This document shows positions 23,013 through 35,810 of a stretch of DNA of 64,000 nucleotides, piece after piece. The stretch's first letter is position 1. Each line of letters opens with the position of its first letter. The notes under the pieces were generated by a model. That model searched no databases, was not told the origin of the DNA, and worked only from the letters and a program-made list of their open reading frames with translations. The DNA is from Lunularia cruciata. Its lineage: Eukaryota; Streptophyta; Marchantiopsida; Lunulariales; Lunulariaceae. The DNA lies in contig OX419756.1 of the NCBI GenBank assembly GCA_948567375.1, forward strand, positions 73,298,333-73,362,332. The letters run 5' to 3'. Both the position numbers and the translations under genes were made by a program.

Positions 23013-26000
23013 CCCAATTTGCGGTCCTCAACAATACCTAGGCTTGTAAATTTTATGAAATTATATTAGAGCATCTTGAGGTCCACCCTCTAGTTCCATC
23101 CTAATGATTTCCACATTCCAATGCTTATGTTTTTACATCAAGATTCCTCATAACTAAGTGACTAAGTAGGCATACATTCATAGAAAAAGTAGCCATATAC
23201 ACATACACCAACTTGATAGTCTTGATGGTATAACATTGTTTATAGCAAAGAAAGAATGCACCAAATGATCACAATAAATTTTGTATCTAAGCCCTTTATA
23301 CGTTTCCTACTTAGCCGCAAAAGAGATCTAGTGGATACAAATAGCTAGAAATCTTGTAATTACATCTAGTCCTCACTAAATTTATCTTAATCATATCTTA
23401 ATCTAATCTTCAAGTAGGCATGTCTGACATGATACTACAACCTCAGCAATTTTTTCATTATTCTTGTGTTGTATAGTGGTCTACTTGGTTTTTGTATTTA
23501 CATTAAGATCTACAAACTATTTACAATTACAAAGTGTCTAGACTTTGATATGAGAAGTGAACAAGATACAAGATATAAACAAACTACAAGATATAAAAAA
23601 ACTACAAGATGTAAATGACTACAAAATGGGTTGCTTGTTATGAAGGTTTCCACAACTTGGATCATAAGGCATTGTTGAGGTTGTTAGTCATCATAGGAAA
23701 ATTTGGTGGCACTTGTGATGAACTACATGTGCCTTTGCAGATCTTCATGAGCTCTACAAGCTCATTTTTGTACCCAACAACCTTGCTTGCAACACTTGTT
23801 TGTGCCTTGCAACACTCTTTGAACTTGGAGTTTGTGTGGCTTTGCAATTTGAGGGACAAGGCAATTAATTGATCATTCATAAAGACCTTCCACTTGAGAG
23901 CCTTGATTTGAGTTCTAAAGTTTTTGATCCTTGTTTGATTCTTTGTGTCATTGGTTGTCCTTCCCAACTAGCACAAGAGTTGAGTTGGCATATGCTCTAT
24001 GGTTTTTCAAAGCCATGTATGCTCATTTCTTAAGTTCTCATGGTCTCATTGAAGTTCTAACTTCAGATCCTCTTGTATGTTGTTGTAATCTCCTCCTCCT
24101 TCTCCTATGTTTGTTTTAGGCTTGTAGTAATTCTTGGATTCAAAGATATATGAGCTCTTTTAGGTTCTTGTATTGCCCCTCTATTGCAATTACCTTTGTA
24201 TTGGCACCATATAATTCTATTTAGATGATTGCCATCACTTTGTCTCGTGCCTTTAGTTTTTCTTTGTGTTTGGTTCATTGTTCCTCAACCTTAGTTTTCA
24301 CTAAATCCACATTTTCTGGTAGGCATCATAATATGCCTTTGTATTGTTCTTGTAACACCAATCTACCCTTTCGGAACTTCTTGAGCATTTAGGCATTCTC
24401 TCGAGACAAAGTTATCTCCTTTGAGAGTTATTCATTGAGTGCTGGTCAGTTTGGTATGGAGTAAGTCTTTGTCCTTGGCAGCTATACTTGTCTTGTCATG
24501 AAAGTAGCTTGCAAGCTTAAATGGCTCATTAATAGTGGAATCCAACTCTTTGTAATAGGGCAAAATCTCCTCAAATAGTTCCATTGTTTCTATCACTAAA
24601 TGTACAATGTATAGCAACATCAAACATGAAATCAAGTCATATTGTCAAACATGCACTTTTCATATTGTAAAAAATGGTAAATATCCTCGATTGTATTCAT
24701 TTTCCCCTCAAGTCAAAGATTGTGCTAGTGATTGTACTGCGTGAAGCATTCTCCATTTCAACACATTCAAATGTCATTCTTGTTGGCTACATCAATGTGT
24801 TTATCTCCTTCTTGTGGGTGGACTGTGGTGGAATCTTCCTCTTTTAGCTTTTGGGCTTCTACTTTTAGCTTCTACATTTCCTTTGCCAATACAAGACTGT
24901 TTAATTTGTGTACCTGAAATGATATTTATGATGTTCACCTTTGGATTATAGGTTGGTAAGGTTCAAGAAAATGGATAGTCACTTGCACAAATAATTTTTT
25001 AGAATGGCAATGGGGGTATTTTTGTCATTCTCCATCAATACTTTCTCCTTGTCATTTGTAACTTCTTCATGTGTTTGTGATGTTTTGTTGTTGGCATTTG
25101 GTGACAAGATGCATGTAGAAAAGTTGTTATTGCTTGACCTGTTCTCATTTTGGTTTCTTTGGTGGAACCAAAATAACCTTCATTGGTTGAAAGGGCCTTG
25201 TTTCCACCATATCTCCTAGCTCTACCACTTCCACTTTCCCTTGATGATACTTCAATAATCTGGTTTCTCTTTTGTTTCTTGGAGACCAATCTTCTTACTA
25301 ATAACACTAGTGTTGTAGGATTCTTTGATAGGTACAAACTTCTTGGTACAAGCATACTCCTTGTGTGCATTGTGATACTTGGTTATTTCCTTGGCCAAAT
25401 TTGGATATCCATTGAAGTAGGCCAGATGGTGGAAATGATGCAGAATTTCTCCTTCTCCTTGTTCATCATAAAGCCCATTCCTAGATAGAAGTGAAAGATG
25501 AATAGGGCTATAATCATGACCATTCCTTGTTCCCTATTCCATATCCTCAAACAACTCATTTAATTGTTCACCAATCATCTACCTCCAACTCACAAGTTTC
25601 CCTTTGTATAGGAATTGGAAAAAAATAGCTTGGTTGAGATTGACATAAATTGTTTGTTTTGATCAAAAGAGCTTCATGATCAATTCCATTATGACTCATT
25701 AGATGGGATTCTTTAGATGTTCTATCTTATACCCATTAGTAGACTTTCCTCCTACAAATGGATTATATATCTTGGCCTTCATACTATTGCTTGGCCTACC
25801 ATGAGGAGTTTCAATGTAATTTTGGCCAAATGGCTTGTACTTTTCCACTAGGACTCATTGTCAGTGGTCTTCTAGCCATGTTATAAGGTTGATTCTTAAT
25901 GATTTTGTATAAGTGTTGTTTCATATTTCTTTTGACATTGATATGTCTGTTAAAATCCTGTCCCACAATAGAAAGTATGGATTTCTACTCTTCAGGTCCT

Positions 26001-27176
26001 CATCTCTATAATGAGATCCCTACTTGGACAATTGGGAGGTTTGCAAACAATCTCTTCCACTTTGCATGGTTTTGCTTTTGTCTTGACCACCATCACTTGA
26101 TTTGCCATCGTACACGTATCTAAATCTAGTTTCTCTCATGTTACTCCCTAGCACTCTTACATTCCTGCATTTCTACACTTGAGTTTGCAATTAAACATGA
26201 ATAACAGTTCAAGCATTTCTTGCATAAGAAGAATTAAAAGTGACAAAAAGTTAAAGGTGACTTCTTGTGAGGTGGAGCTAGCTTTTTATAGATTCCTCTT
26301 CTTGGTCATGATGATTGGTGAACTTTTGTGCTTGAATGGCGCATGCACAAGTCTCCTGCATGAAATAATCACAAATGGTTCTTTGGTGGTGCATCATAAG
26401 TTGCGGGTCACAGATTTTGAATTGGTAGTGGAATCTTACAAAACATCATTTTGATTGAATCTTGTTGCATTGTAGCTTGTACATAGGACTCTTAAAAAAT
26501 TTGATGTTGTTGTGATTCATCTCATATCATAGTCCTCATTGCATGGTTTGTTCAACATGAATAGGGTACAACACAAATGCCATGTTTTTAGGTCATGGTA
26601 GGATAATTATGGTCTTTGTTCCATGTATCTAGAATTGTGGAGGTTTGTGGAAGAAGATTTGGACTTTGTTTTGGAGCATGCACTAATCATTTTATCCTAC
26701 TTAGTATCCAAAGGCTTAATCTATTGCCTAAAAAACTACTAAACTAGTAGAAATGAGATTAAATGTAACAACAAGAAAAAGTGTGTCATGACATATATCA
26801 AATGAAGAGAGTAATTGAGATATATATCATCTATATATCTATCTTGAGTATAAATATCCCAAAACCTTTGGCCATTAGTTACTTTTGGTGTACTTTTCTC
26901 TTGAGGTTCTTATCATCTCTACTTATTTATTTCTTTGTTTGTTTTCTTTGACTCTTATCTTCTATTTAGTATAAAAGCTCAAATGTGATAGATGTATAAT
27001 CTTTAGAGAAATTAAATACTTTAAATCCTTGTGATTCATCCATGTCATATTAAAAACTCATTTAAGGAGTACTTAGTGCTCAATGTGATCAATTAGTTAC
27101 TTACATCACTCTTTATTTTCACATAAACATAGATGCCATTTTACTTTTGTTGTTTGCTATTAGTTGTATCTATTTC

Positions 27177-27275
27177 TAGCATCTAGCTTGCATACATGAC
27201 TTCTTTGAAGAGAATTGAACAAATTTAGCATCTAGCTTGCATACATGACTTCTTTGAATAAAATTGAACAAATCT
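27177..27275. repeat. 49-bp tandem duplication
   Basis: The unit tagcatctagcttgcataca followed by tgacttctttgaa occurs at 27177 and again at 27226 with only a few differences. Identity is high relative to older repeats in the window. Confidence 0.9.
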
Positions 27276-28859
27276 TCACATTTTTCCAAGCCTCTATATA
27301 GCCACTTTTTTGTATATACAATGGCTTTTGTCTCACATATTATTGTCTTTCTCAATAGAATACATGTACTAGGTTGGTTAATTACCATACCTTTCCTTTT
27401 AGCGGTAAGTTACTAACACATTTGGCTTTGGAGAGAAAGGATGAATATTGTGATGAGCATTAGTAGTGGTTGTATTTCACCTGAGCTTAGCTAGTCAAGA
27501 TCAAGGTGAAATTGGATTTGATTTACATATGTGATAGATCATTGCTGATTTCTTGTGTTTTTTTATATGTTTTTGTTTTCTTTACCACTTCCATGAATTG
27601 AAGAACAAAACTTTTTATCCAAAATGCATATGAATAGTTTACATGGATGTATTATTGTTATTTTCAGTCTCATTCTCACTTGCACATGGTGTATAAGCTA
27701 GGAGAAGGAACTCGTGATCAAGATTTTAACTAATACCATATGTGCTAGATTCAACCAATGGACCTTTACCAACTGGTGACAAAACTATATATTTAGTGAT
27801 ATATCTCATTACTTGTTTTTCCTACATTAAGCTTTTGCATAATAATATGGTAGATACATCCTACATGGGCCTAGTCTATTTAAATTTATGTTTTTTGGCT
27901 TTCTCCTTGATTCTATATTTATTTGACATCTACTCTCACTTTCTTCTTCTCAACTTTAGCTCTCTCTACTTCTAAATTCATCTTTTTTTTCCTCCCTCAA
28001 ATTTTATATTTCAATTTCTGCTAACCATAGCCTCTCTCTAGACTCAATAGTTTCTGCCTTCAAGGTTGTAAACTTGACCAAATATGTTGAAATACAAGAT
28101 CTGATTGTGTTTTTGTAACACCACTCAAAAATCTCCTTCTCCCAAACCTAATTGGTCTTCTTTGTCAATTTCATATTAATCACCACTCTCCATCCAATCA
28201 ACACCCCAGATTCTTGGAGGTTTGGGTGATGAGACAACACTTGTTGTTGCACTAATGGCCTCCACTCCTCTATCTGTGCAATCCAAATTAGACACTTCTT
28301 CAACCCTCATATATCTAGTTGCACATTTGTTCATGAAGTCTTTGGCTTCATCTTTTCTATTGTTTGTTTGTCTTGATGCTTTATGTGTAAGGTCTTTGTC
28401 TTCATTTCCACCTAGATCTATTCTTGGGTGCTTGTAATAAAATATGAAGATGAATCAATAATAATATCCTCAAAGATGCATTTCTTAACATTTAATTGAG
28501 AAGAAATGTGCATAATACCAAACATAGGAGTTTCTATGTCCTCTTAGCCTATTGTAACCTCTCTAGTAGGAATTCTACACTCAATCTCCTCATGTCGCCT
28601 CATACATTATTGGCTCTCCATCCTTTCAGATACATTGCTTGTTTTCAAGACCCATACTCAACATTGCGGGAGGAGATATGTTTGCTCAATCCCTACGCAT
28701 GATGTCTGTTCTCCTGAAATGATGACAAAGGCAATTCAATTTATCATTGATAGTTTTCTACCCACGCTTATAATCTTTTTCCATGAGGCCTTCTGTAGTT
28801 GTTTTATTCTTCCATTCATGAGCTTCTTAGAATGAATTCATGAACCTTAAGTACTTCTT

Positions 28860-29080
28860 GTATAATGTCTCTCCATTCATAATACTTGGAAAACCTCTCC
28901 CATGTCAAATCAAATAAGTGGCCATGTAGCACAAGCAACATTCTTATGCATGGGTTTCTTGCATTCCACTCCAATAATTTGCACAAGGTGTTCTATATAT
29001 TCAAGATAATTGAGAATTTGTGCATATTGATGGTCTACCATTTTAAATCTCTCCTCTTCAAATTGGCCCTTGCTAGCAAT
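28860..29080 (-). pseudogene. Conserved block of family D
   Basis: The minus-strand frame reads ERFKMVDHQYAQILNYL and continues for about 60 codons. A frame shift then gives MATYLI and RGFPSIMNGE. The block at 39840-40080 reads RFKMIYRHYGQLLDYL, YMATYLMKFVRGFLESMN. The shared pattern is R-F-K-M-(I/V), Y-x-Q-(L/I)-L-x-Y-L and MATYL...RGF..xMN. I do not recognise the domain. Conservation of protein sequence between two decayed copies shows it was once a coding repeat. Confidence 0.5.
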
Positions 29081-29420
29081 AGTAGGCACACAAGACACCA
29101 TACTCAAAAGATCACAAAAATTCACACTCAAGAGGTCACAACAATTCAACTGCAAGGATTTTGCATTGGAATGAAGAGAGATGATGTCAAGAGGGTAGAG
29201 AGATTATGAGCTTGAGCTTGAGAAAATCTGAACACAAGAAGCAAAAGTGGGAGTAAATCCCAAAGCTGTAATTAAAAGATTGGACACAAGTTGTAGATGC
29301 AAAGGTGGGATTAAATCCCAATGCTACAACAACAAATTGGACATCTTTTATTTCTCTTCCTCTGCTTTCAATATTTTTGTCATTCAAGAAGGTAGAGCAC
29401 ATTTCATCAATTCTTCACAA

Positions 29421-31200
29421 GCTGGCAATGTTTGATTGTGTGTTTCTATAACTCAAATGAGAGTGGTACCACGCAAACCAAATCAAAGTGGATGCTTTCT
29501 TGATACAAAGGACTCTAGATTAACTAAGCAATGTTATGAGGTGATATAACTTTTTTTTTAATTAAAGAATTTCAAATTTGACCTTGATTTGAAATTGGTT
29601 CAAGAGGAGGAAAAAAATTAAAGTTTTGGTGGAAGTATTTCCTTAGTTATTTTTTGTACTTTTGACAATTAGAAGAAAATTTAGTGACTCTTCTCTTGTG
29701 ATTGCTCCCAAGTTTGACTCTTGTGAGAGATTCACTCCATGTAGCACTTCCTTATGCATTCTCCTTCTAAACTTGTCTAAACATTAATTATTTAGGTTAC
29801 CTGATCAGCCCCTAATTTCCCTTCATGATTTCAATTGTTGAATGCACTTACACCTTGATAGAATGTGAAAAAAAAAGTTTATGAAGTGGTCAATCACAGG
29901 TGACTTTTTTGTTATGAAAATTTTATTTTTTGTAAGGATTCATGCACATCTCTATAAAACACCACGGACATTAGTATTGAAACCACAAATTGTATACAGT
30001 TTATTGAGAGTACATAATAAGTTTTATGGGTGTTAATTCACTACCCATAGGAATGCTTTTATATATAATTTGAAACCCCCTATAGGGGCATCTCAATAAT
30101 AGCTTTTGCTACTCTTGTTTAAGTCATGTAAAAACAATAAAGGGTATCATAGGAGATTATTACAAGTAGCAAAGTGCAGTGGAGTGTATTGGGAACAATT
30201 AAGAGTCATGGCTTGTAGCTCATAAAATAGCCATAAAATATTATAGGTACTTCAAATTGTAACTCGTGGAAATTTATAAAAAATCTATAGCACTCTTATG
30301 ATTTATCATTACATATCATGAAATTTAATAAATCTTGTAGGTTCTTTAATGTGAAACTAATCAAATGGAAAATTAGTCACTTTTGTTTTGAATCCCCACA
30401 AAAGAGTGCACAAGTTGAAGACGAGGAGAAACAAAAATCAAGGTTGGAAGGCTAGAAATTTCAGTTGAAGAATGACCGAGCATTCACAAGGAGAAAATCA
30501 ACTTTTGATGGGATAGGATGGGGTGGAGAAAATGAGTTATTGAAATTTGTGATTGCCCAAGAGTTTATCAGAAATGTGAATGATTTGATTTGAAATATAA
30601 GAATGTGATAGAAAATTGAGGATTCTTTAAAAAGGATAACACATGAACTATGAATAGAATTTTGAAAAAAAAAAGAATGAGTCCGGTTGCTATGGAGTTT
30701 TAGGCAATAAAGGGGATTTAATATGTGTGTGGATTTTAAAAAAGGAGAGTGCATGAACTACGAGCTAAACTTTGAAAAGAATACAGAATGAGTTGGGCTG
30801 CTATAGAGTTTTGGGTTGTTTTGAGTTTTGGATAAATTTGAGTATAATTTTTTCATCAAAATGTTTTGCATAAGTTCACACAATGAGTGAATGAATGAGA
30901 TAAAGAATTGTTTGTAGGAGAAATTGTTACTCTAGCAAAATGAGTATAATAATTTTCAGCTTGAGTATGATAAAAAAAGTGAGAAGGAGTTCCGGATAAG
31001 ACTAACCTAAATGTGGTTTACATGATGCATTAATCAAAGAGAGATAATGGCTCATGAAGTGGTAGGATTTTCCACATTCAACATGATACTTAGAGGATCA
31101 AATTTATATGGGTATGAAAAGTGAATTTGTTACAATGTTGTTCAAAAATTTGGACCCCCTTCCATTCAAAAAATTGATGAGAATGGATGTTAAGTCCTGC
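29421..31200. other. AT-rich sequence with a small palindrome and a tandem duplication
   Basis: No gene was recognised. A 12-bp perfect palindrome CCCCTATAGGGG lies near 30077. A tandem duplication of about 110 bp is visible at 30622-30815 (two units ending ttgctatggagtttt and ctgctatagagtttt). Confidence 0.5.
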
Positions 31201-32335
31201 TTTAAAAGAGCTTATTAAAGATCATGCAATATTTTCTAAGAGTAAAATGAGGAGGAAATAGGCTCTTGTGTGGATCCAACTTGTAATTAAAGTAGATAGA
31301 TTTGAGCACAATAGAACCAGTGCTTTTATAGCAAGGGAGAATAGTATTTGGTGTATTAGTTTTGGATCTACCATCTGGTTTACGGATAGGGTTATCACTA
31401 CAATTCTAGCAAATTTTGCAAACAAGGTGGTTTTCTTCATAACAAATAGAGAGAAAAGATATCAAAAGCCTTTGGATTAAAAGGTTTTATTGTGTGCATA
31501 AGATTGCTGGATGGAACTCTCTTCCCACTAGTCCAATGCCCTAAAATTGATGGCAAAACATACTATAGCCAAAATGGCTCCTACTCTTTCAATGGCTAAA
31601 TTACTTGTGACAATATGAGAAGAATAATTTATTTCTCTTTAGGTATGTTTCCTTGGAAGTTTTGGTAACAAATTTATCTTTGTTTGTTGTTTGATGGTTT
31701 TTTGGTTATATTGAGGGTTATGAGGAAGGATAACTATCATAGATGCAGGTTCAAAGAGAGGCCTCATGCATCCCTTAATATTTAAAGTTCTTTATAATAG
31801 GTTATTAGATGCTTATAGTGTTTGTTGTTTGTATACAAGGATGCCATGATATGACTTGTTTGAAGAACTCACCATTGTAGAGTGGATTTGAATGAATGAG
31901 GAGACAAAAATTATTTCAAGCAACACCAAGATCTACTTGAGGTGTTCTTATGAGTCATCTTGTGTCCCATTTAAAAGTATAGCAAACTCAAGACAAAATA
32001 GATTTTAACAAATTTGTATATAGGACGTGAGTACTCAATGAACAATGTATTGGAATTCTAAAGAACAAATAGCATTCTTTACAATAAGTACAAGTTCAAT
32101 TGAAAAGCAAGATAAATAGAAATCAATATCTATTGCAATTGATCAATGCATGCATTATTTTGCATAATTCTTGATCAATATACAAGACAACTAGGAAGAA
32201 ATAGAGGAGGTTGTAGATGAAGAAGAGGATAGAGATATAACACCTCAATATTCACTAGGAGACATCCATGATAGAGAAGAAATGAGGTCTTTAATTGTGA
32301 ACACATGTCTTGCTCTTGCATTCAACTGCTAAGCT
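31200..32335 (+). pseudogene. PIF/Harbinger-type transposase pseudogene
   Basis: The 70-residue frame 31268-31480 reads WIQLVIKVDRFEHNRTSAFI, WCISFGSTIWFTDRVITTIL, the helical N-terminal region seen in HARBI1-like proteins. Another frame near 31510 reads LLDGTLFPLVQCPKIDGKTY, YSQNGSYSFNG, stop, ITCDNMRRIIYFSLGM. This matches the DDE_Tnp_4 core, where D-G-T carries the first catalytic Asp and YY..KG.YS....CD..+RI is conserved. The HD motif of the second Asp is replaced by FPWKFW. Near 32200-32320 the acidic C-terminal tail is legible (EEVVDEEEDRDI, GDIHDREEMRSLIVN). Stops and frameshifts abound. Terminal inverted repeats and a 3-bp target duplication were not found. Confidence 0.75.
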
Positions 32336-33359
32336 GGCCTTTTGAACACATCTTAAAAAATTAATCCTTTATTTGGAGGTTAATGAGGATCTTTTATGTT
32401 TATGTTTAACCTTGAGGTTAAATTCTACTTTTATATGTCCATCTTGAGTTAATAAGTATTTGCATCTTAACAAATCCTTCATTTGGAGGTTACTGAGGAT
32501 CTTCTATGTTTATGCTTAACTTTGAGGTTAAGTCCCACTTTAATACATCCATTTTGAGTTAAGAAGAATTTCTTATGTTTAATATTTATATATGCATTCT
32601 TGTGCATATATGTCTATTACTGACAAAATATGAATTAAGTCTGCATGTATATTTTCATTATATGTATATATATCCATTATGAGTTCAATGATTTTTATAT
32701 ATTCCAAGGTTTAAAAGTTAAATTATGAGTTCAATGTTGTTTATATAATTCAAGGTTTATATATTTGAGTGATGTTAATATATTTTAGTTGCAAGAGCAA
32801 GAGATTTATATATGCAAGTTGCAAGGCTAGAGTTAATTTTAGGTTATATATTTTCATCAATGAACTCAAGTCAATGCGGCTATATATTTCAGCCAAAAGA
32901 ATTTATATGCCAGGTGCAAGAAATGAGTAATTGAGATGAGAGACCAAAACGGTATTCACAAATGAGGTTACTAAAATACTTTCATACTTTCATGGGAAGA
33001 AGTTATTGGGCCTTTTCAATATATATAGTTTGGTATGGAATATAGGATGTCATTGTAGGAAGAGAGCATCACGAGAGTCTAAAAGGTTGTCATTTTATGG
33101 AAGAAGCTTATTGCTATATAAAAGGATATTGCTATGTAGAAGGTGAAGAGTTGCCTTTGAAGCGACTCTCTCTCAAAAAATGGGTTTCATGAATTCATGA
33201 ATCACAAGCACAAAACAGATTTGGAAGGGAAGGAGATGGGAAGGCAAGGGTTTTGGTGATATCAAGGAGTGGTGAGTTTAGTGGGAGCTCTAGTCTGAAC
33301 AAGATAGTTGATTTGTACCATTTGAAGGACTCACTTCAAATCTGTTTAGACCAATTGAG
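32336..33359. repeat. 110-bp tandem duplication and AT-rich spacer
   Basis: Two units around atttggaggtta.tgaggatctt start at 32371 and 32481 (period 110, extent about 32352-32575). A shorter duplication around atgagttcaatg...ttcaaggttta follows at about 32678-32765. The rest of the interval holds no gene I recognise. Confidence 0.75.
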
Positions 33360-33612
33360 GAGGACAAAGCAAGTGATGGACCAGGATGTAGAGAGAAAGG
33401 AGTGGGAAGACAGAGACTATGAATAAGGACTAGGAAGGAGAGAGGATCAAGAGAAGAGAAAGACTGAGAAGGAGGGAAGATAGGACCGCTTTTGAAGTTT
33501 ACCCAGAAGGAGGAGAGAGGATAGGACCATGAGAAGAGAGCTAGAAGGTCAAAGTTTACCTAGAAGGGAAAGAGATGATAGGACTAGGAGAAGAGAGCTA
33601 GGAGGTAGATGG
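33360..33612 (+). repeat. Purine-rich imperfect tandem repeats
   Basis: A strand-asymmetric A/G-rich tract with repeated units of about 55-60 bp around taggac..(g)agaagagagctagaagg and aagtttacc(c/t)agaagg. It reads as a decayed minisatellite within or beside a repeat. Confidence 0.65.
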
Positions 33613-33905
33613 GTCAGCCAATTTCAAAGGTGCAAGAATTCAAACTCAAACTCAAAAGGTTGAACATTTTTCAAAACATGGCTGATATTGTTGATTATAA
33701 AAATATTTGTGATATGCCTAACATAGAAGATTTCCATGAGGGTGACTGGTTGATTGGTCATCACTTTAGGGCCAACAATATGAAGTTCATCAAATGAGCA
33801 TGGATAGACAAAGAACAAATTTGACATTTGATGGATGGGATTCAAGAGAATGATTTAGATAAATTGGGATTAAATATTGTGATTGCACTTCATTACCCTT
33901 GGACT
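33609..33905 (+). pseudogene. Degenerate open frame, family unknown
   Basis: The frame reads KVQEFKLKLKRLNIFQNMAD, then NIEDFHEGDWLIGHHFRANN. After a stop it continues as AWIDKEQI and HLMDGIQENDLDKLGLNIVI. The coherent amino-acid composition across two stops suggests a former coding sequence. No domain is recognised. It follows the purine-rich tract directly. Confidence 0.3.
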
Positions 33906-34009
33906 CACATGAGTACAAAGCCTCCTTTCTTTGGTCAATTTTTTTTCATATCTCAATTTTTGTGTTCCTTCGTCAATTGCTGTATTTGTTTAATTCCAAA
34001 AACCCAAAA

Positions 34010-34330
34010 ACCTACAATACCATAGCAAAACCTGTAATTTTTTCAATTTTGAAATCCAAAAATCCTTGTAATACCAAAGCAAAACCTAGCATGAATTGTG
34101 AAACCTTAGCAAAACCTTTGCAAAAAATGATCAAAACCCAACATTCAACAAAACCTTTGGTTACTAGGTAGGATAGCAGAATTCTAGCAACACCCAAGCA
34201 AAACCACGGTAGGCTCTCCTATTCCTCCATAGCAAAAGCATTTCCCAATAGCAAAACCTGGCCAAGCTTGAAGGGATACTGAAAAATCTAGCAAAACCCT
34301 GGCATTGCCATGGCAAAAGCCAAGTGGAAC
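34010..34330 (+). repeat. Irregular clustered AGCAAAACC motif
   Basis: The 9-mer agcaaaacc or close variants recurs about ten times at irregular spacing, for example near 34026, 34077, 34107, 34197, 34250 and 34290. Related strings occur in the duplicated block at 38741-39243. It contains no regular telomere or CRISPR array. Confidence 0.6.
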
Positions 34331-35169
34331 TATGACAACCCCAGACTTTGCACCTAATTGGAATTTTTTCAAAACTTACTTTTATTCTTCATTCTCTATT
34401 CAAGATTACTTTGTTCTAGATTCCTTTGTGACAATTGGAACTGTTTTGCATGGCTAGAGCATTTGTAGCAAATTTACCTTGAGTTGCATTCTCTATTTGG
34501 TTTGCTTGGTCTGCAGATTTGTTTGTGTACTATGTTTGCATGCTCATGGGTAGAGTACATCCACATTGATATTATTAATGGAGGACCTTTTACCTTGACC
34601 TTTGGAGGTGATACTTTGCCACTAGGTTCTAGTGGGAGCAAGAAGTCAATACCTTACTATTGGGTGTAAGATTGGTTTTTGGTTAGAGATCACACTTCAC
34701 ACATGTATTTAGCTAGACAAATTGTGTACTTTAACACCCATCTGTCCATGTGTGTGGTATTATGATATTTAGCTTGGGATTCCAAATACTTGAGAGATAT
34801 TATTTATATAGAGATAAAGGATGGTCCTACATTAGTCATGATTAGCTAAAGTTAGTCATAGCTAAAATAGAGGAGACCTTACTTTAGAGGAAGTGGAAAA
34901 GATGAGCACCACTATTTTGGATTCTATTGTATTGACTTGATATTATTCTTAGGTGTTTGGCTTTGAGGAATGAGTTGAGAACTCTTGGGCCCACAAGCCT
35001 TTTATTTTGGATTCTTCTATAGTCCAAGGATAGCCCATGTGAAGGAATCCTTGACTTAGTGGTTGCTTGCTTTGTGGAATATGACTATATGGATGGATAT
35101 TCCTTTTTACTTTTTGACTTTACTTGACTTTTAGCCTAGTAACTTGAGTTACTCCAATAATTAGTAACT

Positions 35170-35420
35170 TTGGTGCGTAACTATTTCACAAGTATATAAA
35201 CTAGGAGTGAGGAGGTACTCATCATCCTTTCATTTGCAACTATATCTCTCACATTGAGTTCTCTAGTGAGCAATGTCTTGAGTCTTGGAGTGTTAGCCTT
35301 AGAGGAGTATGATAGAGTTGGGGTTCTTTGCCTTCTTAGTCCATTTTGCGCTACCATAAAAGCCATCAGAGGTTCATCCTAAGTGAGAGACAGGCTGGCT
35401 CACAATACAAATCATGGTGA
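35170..35420 (+). repeat. Repeated segment with TATA-like box (possible LTR of unknown family)
   Basis: The segment 35255-35420 recurs on the opposite orientation at 40090-40260 (shared gagcaatgtcttg, gttggggttctt/gttggagttcctt, agtgagagacaggctggctc/agtgagagacaagccggctc), and its last part recurs at 36391-36455. Upstream at about 35194 lies agtatataaact, a good TATA box. At 40080 the repeated segment is followed on the minus strand by the family-D block, so it may be the R/U5-leader of the family-D element. Ends are not defined. Confidence 0.5.
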
Positions 35421-35472
35421 CCATTTTTCCATATGATGTGAGCTCTTCTTGTCCCAAGTAGAAGGCCAAAGA

Positions 35473-35810
35473 TGGTGCATAGATATGTGGCTTTGATGGT
35501 GAAGTTGAAGGTAGAAAGGTCCAAATTGGAGCTCTAGCAAGCAAGTGATGATAATGATTGGACTGAGCTCATGCTGCAAGTAGTAAGTGCAAAGTTGGCC
35601 TCTATACATAAGCAAATACATCATTCAAATGGCCATTGGTTCAAAGTGACATTCATCTATTAGTTTCTCACTCATGTATACATGGAAGGTTGGTTTCATA
35701 AGGAGGATGATGTGTATTATGACACTACCCTTAAGGTGAGGCCTATGAGTTGGAAGAGGATGAGGATCAAGAGTGTGAGTGATTTAGGATTTAGAGTGTT
35801 GTTTACTCAC
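35473..35810 (+). pseudogene. Degenerate open frame after the repeated segment
   Basis: The frame reads KMVHRYVALMVKLKVERSKL, then after a stop QASDDNDWTELMLQVVSAKL, ASIHKQIHHSNGHWFKVTFI, and after another stop HVYMEGWFHKEDDVYYDTTL. It is about 110 codons with only two stops. It follows the possible LTR at 35255-35420. The family is unknown. Confidence 0.35.

Larger units (their letters stand above)
23600..29420 (-). mobile_element. Degenerate coiled-coil repeat family D, minus strand (unrecognised)
   Basis: Minus-strand frames with lysine/glutamate-rich, partly heptad-like sequence are scattered here: 23662-23967 (KNFRTQIKALKWKVFMNDQL), 25320-25440 (YPNLAKEITKYHNAHKEYAC) and 28910-29155. 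The last is homologous to a second block at 39840-40080, so at least part of this is a repeat family. Gag-like proteins of non-autonomous retrotransposons are one option. No RT, integrase or transposase could be seen, and the boundaries are guesses. Confidence 0.35.

Noticed and set aside
34010..34330. Possible CRISPR or interstitial telomere repeats
   Set aside because: The units are short and irregularly spaced with no conserved spacer length, and they do not match TTTAGGG/CCCTAAA in register. The context is eukaryotic.
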